Positions 37,091 to 44,924 of a stretch of 64,000 bases of DNA are shown here, piece by piece. The position numbers and the translations under genes were made by a program. This DNA is from Gemmatimonadota bacterium (GTDB lineage: Bacteria > Gemmatimonadota > Gemmatimonadetes > Longimicrobiales > Longimicrobiaceae): contig JAQBQD010000083.1 in the NCBI GenBank assembly GCA_028287185.1, positions 1 to 64,000 of the forward strand, written 5' to 3'. How positions within the stretch are numbered: position 1 is the stretch's first letter; every line of letters starts with the position of its first letter. Below the pieces are notes generated by a model. That model worked only from the letters and a program-made list of their open reading frames with translations, had not been told where the DNA came from and did not search any database.

Positions 37091-37941
37091 TTGCGGTCCG
37101 ACGGGTACGGCGTCAGGGTCCGCAGCCGCGACCGGAAGCTCTGGAACGGGCGCGTGTCCGTGGTCAGGTTGGTGGCCCGCGCGGCGGGCGTGGCGTTGAT
37201 CTCGGCCTGCACGTTGGTGATGCGCTCCTGCGCGCCGGGGTGCGTGGCGAAGAACTGGCTCAGGCGGCCGGGGCTGTTCTGCTCCTCGGTGACCAGCTTC
37301 TGGAACATGGTGACCATGCCGCGCGGGTTGTACCCGGCGCGCGTCTCGAAGATCACGCCGTCGTGGTCGGCCTGCCGCTCGTCCGCGCGGCTGAACCCGG
37401 CGAAGATGGCGCTGCCGCCCACCTGCACCGCCACCTGCGCGCCCTGCTGCACCACCGGCGAGGCGCGGCCCAGCAGCACGGTCCCCAGCACGCCCAGGAG
37501 GTTGTTGGCGTTCTGCGCCTTGGCCATCTGGTTGATGGAGTGCCGATCCACCACGTGCGCGATCTCGTGGCCGAGCACGCCCGCCAGCTCCGAGGCGTTG
37601 CTGGCGCGCTCGATCAGGCCCCGATTGACGTAGACGTAGCCGCCGGGGATGGAGAAGGCGTTGACAACGTCGGAGTTGACGATGTAGAACGTGTACGGGA
37701 TGCCACGCGGGTCGGCCACGCGGGCGATGCGCTTGCCCAGCTCGTTGATGTAGTCGTTGCTGGCCGCGTCGCGAACCAGCGGGAGCTGCGCGTTGATCTG
37801 GCGCGAGTAGTCGGCGCCCACCTGCTGCTCCTGCTGCACCGTCACGGACGAAGCGGACGCGCATCCCCCGAGGGCGGCCGTGCCGGCCAGCGCCACGACG
37901 GCCACGGAACGCGCCGCGAACGTGGTAAGTCCAATCCTCAT
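37087..37941 (-). CDS. M48-family metalloprotease lipoprotein
   Basis: 284 residues from ATG 37941, with GGAGA upstream. Lipobox LGGC at about 24-27. Zinc motif LGHEIAHVVDRHSINQMAK near 125, third ligand in FSRADERQADHDGV near 185, and FSIPGGYVYVNRGLIERA. Paralogous to the next gene; both carry the STHPxxxxRI-like C-terminal motif (FFATHPGAQERI here). First gene of the unit, divergent from the SpoU methyltransferase 63 bp away. Confidence 0.9.
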   Translation of the reverse strand: MRIGLTTFAARSVAVVALAGTAALGGCASASSVTVQQEQQVGADYSRQINAQLPLVRDAASNDYINELGKRIARVADPRGIPYTFYIVNSDVVNAFSIPGGYVYVNRGLIERASNASELAGVLGHEIAHVVDRHSINQMAKAQNANNLLGVLGTVLLGRASPVVQQGAQVAVQVGGSAIFAGFSRADERQADHDGVIFETRAGYNPRGMVTMFQKLVTEEQNSPGRLSQFFATHPGAQERITNVQAEINATPAARATNLTTDTRPFQSFRSRLRTLTPYPSDRK

Positions 37942-38004
37942 AGCAGTCTCCAGGGTTCGGTTGGTCCTGCGCCGGACCGGGCAATTCCTGGACCAACGGA
38001 CCGG

Positions 38005-38817
38005 ATGCTTTCTCGCCGCGAAGCGAAGCAGTTCCACGCCCTGCGGCTGCGCAAGGCCCGCGAGGCGCAGGGCCTTTTCCTGGCCGAGGGAATCCGCACC
38101 GTGGAGGACCTTCTCGCGTCCCGCCTGCGCGTGCGCCTGGCTGCCTCTTCGTCCTCATTGGAGGACACAGAACGCGGTGTCCGTCTCTTGCAAGCGATTG
38201 CTGCGAAAGGAGTTGAGGTACGCGATGTGACGGACGCGGAGCTCGGCGCCCTCGCCGGCACCGACACGCCGCAGGGCATCGTGGTGATGGCCGAGTCGCC
38301 GTCCGCCACGCTGGACGACCTGCATCCGCCGGGCATCCCCGTGGACTCTCCTCGTCCCTCCGGGTCCCCCGCGTCCGGCGAGGCGCCGTCCGCCATCGTG
38401 GTGCTGGACGCGGTGCAGGATCCCGGCAACCTGGGGACGCTGCTGCGCACGGCGGAGGCCCTCGGGGCGGCCGGCGCGGTGCTGCTGCCGGGGACGGTGG
38501 ACGCGTGGAACCCCAAGGCCGTGCGGGCCGCGATGGGCGCGTCGTTCCGGCTGCCGGTGGTGGAGGTGGGGTGGGACGCGCTGGAGCCGTGGCTGCGGGC
38601 CCGCGGCTTCGCCGTGCTGGCGGCGGCGGGCGAGGGCGCGCTCCTGGGCGAGCGGCCCGTGCGCGCGGCACTGGTGCTGGGCAACGAGGGTGCGGGAGTG
38701 GGTGATGAGACCCGCCGCCGCGCCGACCGGCTGGTGGGCATCCCGCTGCGGGGGCGCGCCGAGTCGCTGAACGTGGCCGCCGCGGGGGCCATCCTTCTCC
38801 ACGAACTGCTCCGCTGA
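38005..38817 (+). CDS. SpoU/TrmH-family RNA 2'-O-methyltransferase
   Basis: 270 residues. The N-terminal substrate-binding domain (about 8-100, RKAREAQGLFLAEGIRTVED) resembles the L30e-like domain of 23S rRNA methyltransferases. The SPOUT domain has motif 1 LDAVQDPGNLGTLLRTAEAL, motif 2 LVLGNEGAGV and motif 3 IPLRGRAESLNVAAAGAILL, forming the knotted SAM site. The target nucleotide cannot be told from sequence. 6 bp ahead of pilD on the same strand. Confidence 0.9.
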   Translation: MLSRREAKQFHALRLRKAREAQGLFLAEGIRTVEDLLASRLRVRLAASSSSLEDTERGVRLLQAIAAKGVEVRDVTDAELGALAGTDTPQGIVVMAESPSATLDDLHPPGIPVDSPRPSGSPASGEAPSAIVVLDAVQDPGNLGTLLRTAEALGAAGAVLLPGTVDAWNPKAVRAAMGASFRLPVVEVGWDALEPWLRARGFAVLAAAGEGALLGERPVRAALVLGNEGAGVGDETRRRADRLVGIPLRGRAESLNVAAAGAILLHELLR

Positions 38818-38823
38818 AAGGCC

Positions 38824-39591
38824 ATGCCCCTCGCCGTCCTGTACGTCTACGCCGGCATCGTCGGCGCCTGCGTGGGCTCGTTCCTCAACGTGTGCGTCTA
38901 CCGCTGGCCCGCGGACCAGTCCGTCGTCACGCCGCGCTCGCGTTGCGGGTCGTGCCGCACGCAGCTCGGGTGGCGCGACAACATCCCCGTCTTCGGGTGG
39001 ATCTTCCTGCGCGGGCGCTGCCGCTACTGCGGGGCCAAGGTCTCCGTGCAGTATCCGCTGGTGGAGCTGGCGACGGCGCTGCTGTGGGTGGCGGCGGCGC
39101 TGCGCTTCGGGTTCACGCTCCGGGCGCTGGGCTCCGCGGTGTTCTTCACCACCCTGCTGGGCATCGCCCTCTCGGATGCGCGGACGTACATCATCCCCGA
39201 CGAGTTCACGCTGGGCGGGCTGGTCATCGGCCTCGCCTTCGCGTTCGTGCCCGGCGGTATCGGGTGGAGGCGCGCGGCGATCGGGGCGGCGGTGGGGTTC
39301 GGGCTGCTGTGGCTGGTGGCGGTGCTCGGCAAGCTGGCCTTCAAGAAGGACGCGATGGGCGGCGGCGACATCAAGATGATGGCGATGGTGGGCGCCTTCC
39401 TCGGCCCCGTCGGCGTGCTGCTGACGGTGTTCCTAGGGGCGGCGTTCGGATCGCTCATCTTCGCGCCGATCTCCATCAAGACCGGCAAGCTGGTGCCGTT
39501 CGGCATCTTCCTGGCCCTGGGAGCGGCCGTGACGGAGCCGTGGGGCCAGGCGCTCGTCCACTGGTACTCCGTGCACTTCCTGGGCGGGTGA
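38824..39591 (+). CDS. pilD: Prepilin peptidase PilD (A24 aspartic peptidase)
   Basis: 255 residues, polytopic. N-terminal domain GACVGSFLNVCVYRWP with two CxxC pairs (CGSC, CRYC; residues about 40-73) as in bifunctional prepilin peptidase/N-methyltransferases. Catalytic Asp residues sit in SDARTYIIPDEFTLGG and MGGGDIKMMAMVGAFLG. It cleaves the leader of pilin precursors and methylates the new N-terminus, so it should serve the pilB-pilT-pilC machine at 11.9-16 kb. Follows the SpoU gene by 6 bp. Confidence 0.94.
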   Translation: MPLAVLYVYAGIVGACVGSFLNVCVYRWPADQSVVTPRSRCGSCRTQLGWRDNIPVFGWIFLRGRCRYCGAKVSVQYPLVELATALLWVAAALRFGFTLRALGSAVFFTTLLGIALSDARTYIIPDEFTLGGLVIGLAFAFVPGGIGWRRAAIGAAVGFGLLWLVAVLGKLAFKKDAMGGGDIKMMAMVGAFLGPVGVLLTVFLGAAFGSLIFAPISIKTGKLVPFGIFLALGAAVTEPWGQALVHWYSVHFLGG

Positions 39592-39713
39592 TGGACTCCC
39601 CGTCGTCCTGGACGTTAGTGTGGCGACGGAGACGGGGTCGATCCGGAGCCGGGGACGGTCGGCGGCCGGCGGACGATCCGCGGATCACGGGGTCCTGAGA
39701 CCGGCGCCGAGGG

Positions 39714-39742
39714 TTTGCGCCGTCCCCGCCGGCCTGTATCTT
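39714..39742 (+). promoter_or_regulatory. Promoter of ETF-QO gene
   Basis: TTTGCG (39714-39719), 17-bp spacer, TATCTT (39737-39742). The start codon is about 115 bp downstream. Confidence 0.4.
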
Positions 39743-39857
39743 CCCGCACGCTGAACTCCGGGCCGGCAGGCGGCCCTTCATCCACCGGAAGACAACCCGA
39801 CGCCCCCGCCTTCGTCCGCCATGGACGGGACGCGGGCCGGCGCGACAGGGAGACCCC

Positions 39858-41528
39858 ATGGCAGAGAGCGCATCCGGCTCCGTCGTCCCCGCCCGCCACC
39901 AGGCGCCGCTGCCGCGCGAGGTGCTGGTCCGCGCCGAGGCGCCGGACGCCGAGGCCATCGAGATGGACGTGGTGTTCGTGGGCGCCGGGCCGGCGGGGCT
40001 GGCGGGCGCCATCGAGCTGGCGCGGCTGGCCAAGGCGGACGGCGAGGCGGGGGGATCGCTGGGCGAGCTGCAGATCGCCGTGCTGGACAAGGCGGCGGCG
40101 CTGGGCGAGCACAACCTGTCCGGCGCGGTGGTGAACCCGCGCGCCTTCCACGAGCTCTTTCCCGAGCTGACGGACGCGGACTTTCCCTTCCGCCAGGCGG
40201 TATCGAAGGAAGCGGTTTACCTGCTGACGGAGACGGGGAAGATCCGCATCCCCACGCCGCCGCCCATGCACAACAAGGGCAACTTCACGGCGTCGCTGAG
40301 CGAGGTGGTGCGGTGGCTGGGCGGGAAGGCCGAGGAGCTGGGGGTGAACGTGCTGCCCGGCTTTCCGGTGGAGTCGCTGCTGGTGGAGGGGAGCGCGGTG
40401 CAGGGGGTGCGCACGGTGCCCACGGGCCTGGGGCGCGACGGCCAGCCCAAGGGCGGGTACGAGCCGCCCACGGACGTGACGGCCCGGGTGACGGTGCTGG
40501 CCGAGGGCACGCGCGGGCCGCTGGCGCAGGCGTACCGCGACTGGCAGGGCATCACCTCCGAGAACCCGCAGCTCTTCGCGCTGGGCGTGAAGGAGGTGTG
40601 GGAGGTGAAGACGCCGCTGAACCACGTGGTGCACACGCTGGGCTGGCCCCTTCCGCGCGACGCCTTCGGCGGCAGCTTCATGTATCCCCTGGGGCCCCAC
40701 ACGGTCGCGCTGGGCCTGGTGGTGGGGCTGGACTACAGGCAGACCACGCTGGACGTGCACGAGCTGATGCAGCGCATGAAGCTGCACCCCCTGTTCCGCA
40801 AGCAGCTGGAAGGGGGCGAGATGGTGGAGTGGGGCGCCAAGACCATCCCCGAGGGCGGCTACTACGCCCTGCCCGAGCGGCGCTACGGCGAGGGGCTGCT
40901 GATGATCGGCGACACGGCGGGCTTCGTGGACGTGCCGTCGCTCAAGGGCATCCACTACGCCATGCAGTCGGGCATCTACGCGGCGCGGGCCATCTTCGAG
41001 GCGCTCAAGGGCGGCGACCTGGCCCCGGACGCGCTGTCCTCGTTCGACCAGGTGCTCAACCACAGCTACGTGGTGGAGGACATGTACCGCTCGCGCAACA
41101 TGCGGCTGGCGTTCAAGGACGGCTTCTTCGTGGGCGGCGCCAAGGCGGCGCTCATGACGCTCACCGGCGGCCGCTTTCCCGGCGGCAAGATCGACATGCA
41201 CGCCGACGCCGACGAGCCGCGCGCCGTCACGCCCGAGCAGCTCTTCGTGCCCGACGGCAAGCTCACCTTCAGCAAGGTGGACGCGGTCTTCAAGTCGGGC
41301 AACCAGACGCGCGACGACATTCCCAGCCACCTGATCGTGGGTCAGGACATCCCCGCGGACGTGGCCCGCATGTACGTGCACCTGTGCCCCGCCGGCGTCT
41401 ACGAGCTGGACGGCGACCGCCTGGTGGTGAACGCGCCCAACTGCATCGACTGCAAGGCCACCGACGTGGTGGGCCCGCGCTGGACGCCGCGCGAGGGCGG
41501 CAGCGGCCCGTCGTACAAGTCGATGTGA
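39858..41528 (+). CDS. Electron-transfer flavoprotein:ubiquinone oxidoreductase
   Basis: 556 residues. Moves electrons from ETF (fed by acyl-CoA and amino-acid dehydrogenases) to the membrane quinone pool. FAD-binding GAGPAGLAGAIELARL near 43; quinone/membrane-association region around LGPHTVALGLVVGLDYR; GLLMIGDTAGFVDVPSLKGI (second FAD contact). The C-terminal Fe-S domain has CPAGVYE (C510) and NCIDCKATD (C529, C532), but the position of the usual fourth Cys is Thr535. EGGSGPSY at the end matches the family. Upstream GGGAGACCCC is a poor ribosome site, but the conserved region leaves no better start. Confidence 0.93.
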   Translation: MAESASGSVVPARHQAPLPREVLVRAEAPDAEAIEMDVVFVGAGPAGLAGAIELARLAKADGEAGGSLGELQIAVLDKAAALGEHNLSGAVVNPRAFHELFPELTDADFPFRQAVSKEAVYLLTETGKIRIPTPPPMHNKGNFTASLSEVVRWLGGKAEELGVNVLPGFPVESLLVEGSAVQGVRTVPTGLGRDGQPKGGYEPPTDVTARVTVLAEGTRGPLAQAYRDWQGITSENPQLFALGVKEVWEVKTPLNHVVHTLGWPLPRDAFGGSFMYPLGPHTVALGLVVGLDYRQTTLDVHELMQRMKLHPLFRKQLEGGEMVEWGAKTIPEGGYYALPERRYGEGLLMIGDTAGFVDVPSLKGIHYAMQSGIYAARAIFEALKGGDLAPDALSSFDQVLNHSYVVEDMYRSRNMRLAFKDGFFVGGAKAALMTLTGGRFPGGKIDMHADADEPRAVTPEQLFVPDGKLTFSKVDAVFKSGNQTRDDIPSHLIVGQDIPADVARMYVHLCPAGVYELDGDRLVVNAPNCIDCKATDVVGPRWTPREGGSGPSYKSM

Positions 41529-41954
41529 TCCGCCGCCGGCATTCCGTCTCACGGACTGCCGACTTTGTCGCATCGAACGGCGTTTACGGCGTCGTCGGTT
41601 GATGATCGGCACACACCGTCGCGGATCGCGACAGCCGACGCGGACGCGGGGTTCGTCGACGGGCTGACGCGTGAAGTCCATGCGGAGCCGTTGGATCGCC
41701 GGTCCGCGTTGACGTTTCGGCGGATGGACAACACGATGGCCCGCGGTCGAGTGGACTGCGGGCCCTCGTCCGTTCATCGACCGGAGCGCAATCGAGAAGC
41801 TTGCCAGCCGTGGAATGCGCGTCAATCTTGGGCGGCAGCTGGTCCTTGCCGGATGTTCGGTCGATTTCGGCATCCGCCGACGGACCTGCCGCCCCTCCCG
41901 GCCCCGTGCGCCCGCGCGGCCGCCTGCCCTCCGAACGACTGCCCCCGGAACAAC
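41529..41954. other. Spacer, lower GC, no gene recognised
   Basis: About 425 bp between ETF-QO and the next secreted protein. Rich in CGAT/GATCG words like other spacers in this genome. A modest hairpin (GGCCCGC ... GCGGGCC, 41738-41764) may be a terminator. No convincing coding frame. Confidence 0.4.
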
Positions 41955-42581
41955 ATGCGCCGTGCGCTGTTCATCCTCCCCGTGCTGCTGTGCGTGACCG
42001 CGGCGTGTGTGCAGGCCCAGAGCGCGGCGCAGGACAGCCTGCCGGCGGGCTTCCGGGAGCTGAGCTTCGACGAGTTCACGCGGCACCACTTCGCGGCCGA
42101 CCTGCCGGTGCGCTTCCGCATGCCGGCGGAATACGTGCCGGTGGCCCAGACCACGCACCGCGACCAGACGTACTGGATGAGCACCGCCGACAGCACGGCG
42201 CAGGCGGCGGATCCCGAGGTGCGGATGAAGGACGGCTTCTACTCCGTGCGCCTGAGCCTGAGCCTGGGCTACGACCAGGACCGCAGGATGTTCATGGGCG
42301 CGGACGGCGACGAGACGATGCTGGCGGATGCCTACACGAAGGGGGGATTCACGGACGTGACGGTGGAGCGCTACGACGTGAACGGATACCCCGTGCTGTT
42401 CGTGGAGGCCGGCAAGGATGGGCGGCGGGCCACGATCGTGTACGTGGCGGCGCTGGTGGAGACCAACTCCATCGTCGCCTTCTACTCCGCTCCGTCGCCC
42501 GCGCGCGAGGTCGACCGGGTTCGCTGGGCCACCTTGAAGCGGGGCATCCTGGGCTCCGGCCCGTCGCGGCGCATCCGCTGA
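41955..42581 (+). CDS. Secreted protein of unknown function
   Basis: 208 residues from ATG 41955. Signal peptide MRRALFILPVLLCVTAACVQ ending at AQS (the Cys could also be a lipobox). The mature part is a single mixed alpha/beta domain (FRELSFDEFTRHHFAADLPV, VERYDVNGYPVLFVEAGKDG, ATIVYVAALVETNSIVAFYS). It recalls the fold of proteins that handle hydrophobic ligands or stress (PsbP/YbbD-like), but I cannot name a family. Upstream in-frame sequence is not protein-like. Confidence 0.65.
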   Translation: MRRALFILPVLLCVTAACVQAQSAAQDSLPAGFRELSFDEFTRHHFAADLPVRFRMPAEYVPVAQTTHRDQTYWMSTADSTAQAADPEVRMKDGFYSVRLSLSLGYDQDRRMFMGADGDETMLADAYTKGGFTDVTVERYDVNGYPVLFVEAGKDGRRATIVYVAALVETNSIVAFYSAPSPAREVDRVRWATLKRGILGSGPSRRIR

Positions 42582-42644
42582 CGCGCGCGCCCGGATCGAC
42601 CCTGCATCGATCACCCAAGCGAACCGGCCGAGAGCCGCAACCCG

Positions 42645-42673
42645 TTGCGGAATCGGCGGATGGGGTGTAGCTT
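42645..42673 (+). promoter_or_regulatory. Promoter of the RDD membrane protein gene
   Basis: TTGCGG (42645-42650), 17-bp spacer, TAGCTT (42668-42673). 73 bp before the ATG. Same architecture as the promoters at 29565 and 39714. Confidence 0.45.
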
Positions 42674-42746
42674 CGACGCTGCCGGACGACGGGCGTTCCC
42701 CCGCGCGTCCGCCGCCTCTTCCGCACGCTCCCTCCCGCTGCATTCC

Positions 42747-43901
42747 ATGGCGCACGCCGCGCACGACTCCATCACCCAGGAAGCCTTCTCCGTCGCCCCC
42801 GGGCTGATCGGCATGCCGCTGGCGCGCCCCGGGCGGCGGGCCGTGGCCATGGGCCTGGACCTGCTGTGCGTGGCGTTCCTGGTGAACGTGGGCGGCGCCA
42901 CGGTGCTGGGACTGGCGCTGGTGGCGGTGTTCTTCCGCTGGTCGTCGCGGCCGGCGGCGCCGGGGCGCGGGCGCATGCTGCGGCTGGGGATGCGCGGGCT
43001 GGGCGCGCTGGTGCTGTTCACCCTGGGGATGCGCCTGTTCCACCGCGCCGAGAAGGGCGTGACCGACGTGGCGACGTCCGCGCTGATGGGGCTGGGGGGC
43101 GACGCGCCCAAGGGCGGCGGCGGCGGCTCGCGCGTGCTGAACGGGCTGAGCTCGGGCGCCAGCTTCGTGGCGCTGCAGCAGGCGGACGACGAGGGTGAGG
43201 CGCGCCCCGTTGCCCGCGAGCTGGTGAAGCACCTGCGGGCGACGGGGATGAAGGATGCCGAGATCCGCGGCGCGCTGGACTCGTTCGCCGAGGCCGACAC
43301 CGCGCGGCCCTGGCTGGCCGGCGTCCTGACCGCCGCGGCGGACTCGGGCGGGCTGCGGCGTGCGGTGCCGGTGGCGAAGGCGCGGCCCGACTCGCTGGCG
43401 CTGGCGTACACGGCCGCCCTGCGCGCGCACGACACGGCCCGCGCGGCGGCCCTCGCCCCGCAGCTGGGCGCCATGCTCGCCACGGACACGCTGCGGCGCC
43501 TGAACGGCGGCCTCGCCAAGCTGCGCTCCGAGCGGGACGCCCTGTCCGCCACGGCGCAGGAGGCCAAGGAGCAGAACGAGGCGCTGGAGAAGCGCGGCCT
43601 GCTGCACCTGATCGCCACCGTTTCCGACGAGCTGGGGCTGGGGTTCGGGTGGACGGGCCTGTACTTCACCGCGTTCCTGGCGCTGTGGAACGGGCAGACG
43701 CCCGGCAAGCGCCTGATGGGGATCCGGGTGGTGCGCCTGGACGCGGAGAAGATCGGCATCTGGGCCGCCTTCGAGCGCTTCGGCGGGTACGCGGCCTCCA
43801 TCTTCACAGGGCTGCTCGGCTTCGCGCAGATCTTCTGGGACCGCAACCGCCAGGCGCTGCACGACAAGATCTCGGAGACGGTGGTGGTGCGGGTGGTGTG
43901 A
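42747..43901 (+). CDS. RDD-family membrane protein with large internal insert
   Basis: 384 residues from ATG 42747. The RDD membrane domain is split. The N-terminal part is ARPGRRAVAMGLDLLCVAFL with the following two helices. The C-terminal part is FLALWNGQTPGKRLMGIRVV, AFERFGGYAASIFTGLLGFA and FWDRNRQALHDKISETVVV. Between them (about 110-300) sits an Ala-rich, largely helical soluble insert with a probable coiled coil near 275-300 (SATAQEAKEQNEALEKRG). RDD proteins are transport-related, but their substrates are mostly unknown. The Arg and two Asp of the name motif are in the N-terminal helix (GRRAVAMGLDLL) and the C-terminal end. Confidence 0.8.
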   Translation: MAHAAHDSITQEAFSVAPGLIGMPLARPGRRAVAMGLDLLCVAFLVNVGGATVLGLALVAVFFRWSSRPAAPGRGRMLRLGMRGLGALVLFTLGMRLFHRAEKGVTDVATSALMGLGGDAPKGGGGGSRVLNGLSSGASFVALQQADDEGEARPVARELVKHLRATGMKDAEIRGALDSFAEADTARPWLAGVLTAAADSGGLRRAVPVAKARPDSLALAYTAALRAHDTARAAALAPQLGAMLATDTLRRLNGGLAKLRSERDALSATAQEAKEQNEALEKRGLLHLIATVSDELGLGFGWTGLYFTAFLALWNGQTPGKRLMGIRVVRLDAEKIGIWAAFERFGGYAASIFTGLLGFAQIFWDRNRQALHDKISETVVVRVV

Positions 43902-44257
43902 GCGCCACCCGTCGAAACCATTCGGCGGAATAGACGGAATAGGTGAAGGATGATGATCGGCCCCGGCGTCTTTGGACGTGCGGGGCCGATGTCGTCTGCG
44001 GTCGGATGCTACATCGGCAGCGAAGACACAAGAAGTCTGCCTTCGCAGATTGCAGAGATCCGCGACGCGTTGGCATACGTCCGCGGCGGAGAACTGCTCG
44101 GTTGATGGCGAACGACTCGTCCACAGGTGCACGGGCTGCGTCTCGAGGATGCCGTGGCTGCGTCGTCGGGCGGCGGGTGGCACGGGTGGGTGGAGACATA
44201 CGTTTTGTCGGACGATGACCGGCCGACGCGTTCCCCATCCACCGAGGGCGAAATCCC
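43902..44257. other. Spacer with terminator hairpin
   Basis: About 355 bp, lower in GC than the genes, holding the hairpin at 43956-43990 and otherwise no gene. The promoter for the following secreted protein must lie here but is not obvious. Confidence 0.4.
43956..43990 (+). terminator. Hairpin terminator after the RDD gene
   Basis: ATCGGCCCCG and CGGGGCCGAT, 10-bp arms around a loop that can pair further, 55 bp past the stop. Confidence 0.5.
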
Positions 44258-44887
44258 ATGGCTCGATCAATCCTGGCTGCTTCACTGCTCGGCCTTCTCG
44301 CGCTTTCGGCTCCGTTGCGGGCGCAGTCCGTGGACTCCGTGACGCCGCCGCGCCGGATGGCCGCGCGGGGAGAGAAGGTGCGCATGACGGCGCCGCTCGC
44401 CTTTCGCGGCTGGAAGGCGGGTACGCTGGAGCGTGCGGACGGCGATTCCGTGCTGATCGACCTGGAGCACGGCGGCGGCCGGCTGGCGGTGGCGCGCTGG
44501 CAGGTGGAGGCCATGGAGCGCGCGCACGGGCGGAACCGCGTGACCGGCGCCATGCGCGGGCTGGGCATCGGCCTGGCGGTGGCCGCGGTCCCGCTCGGCG
44601 TGAAGGAAGCCGAATGGGCCCGCCGCAGCACCAGCAGGAACGACGACGGAGTGGCGGCCATCGTCATCGGCGAGCTTGGCATCATCGCTGGCTTCGTCGG
44701 ACTGCTGGGCGGCGCGGCGGTGGGCGTGCAGGGCTGGGAGAAGGTCGATCTGCCACCCGTCAACGTGGCGCCACAGCCCGGTACCACGGCGGCGGACCGC
44801 GGGTCGTTCGGCGGGACAGCGCCTCTCGTCACGCCCGAGTCGGGTCCGCCGGCCGCTGATCTCCGCTCCTATGAGAAGGCCCGCTGA
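44258..44887 (+). CDS. Secreted or membrane-anchored protein of unknown function
   Basis: 209 residues. Signal peptide MARSILAASLLGLLALSAPL ending RAQS. Residues 30-85 form a small beta domain (GEKVRMTAPLAFRGWKAGTL, DSVLIDLEHGGG) of the kind seen in RNA-chaperone-like or SH3-like folds. Two glycine-rich helices follow (RGLGIGLAVAAVPLGV; IVIGELGIIAGFVGLLGGA). The pattern is common in Gemmatimonadota hypothetical envelope proteins. A terminator-like hairpin follows the stop. Confidence 0.6.
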   Translation: MARSILAASLLGLLALSAPLRAQSVDSVTPPRRMAARGEKVRMTAPLAFRGWKAGTLERADGDSVLIDLEHGGGRLAVARWQVEAMERAHGRNRVTGAMRGLGIGLAVAAVPLGVKEAEWARRSTSRNDDGVAAIVIGELGIIAGFVGLLGGAAVGVQGWEKVDLPPVNVAPQPGTTAADRGSFGGTAPLVTPESGPPAADLRSYEKAR

Positions 44888-44924
44888 TCGCCGACGGGAC
44901 CGGCGCGTTGGAATCATCCGATGA

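Noticed and set aside
39615-44285. A 1556-residue minus-strand frame
   Set aside because: It spans ETF-QO and the RDD gene on the opposite strand and has the biased composition of a shadow frame.
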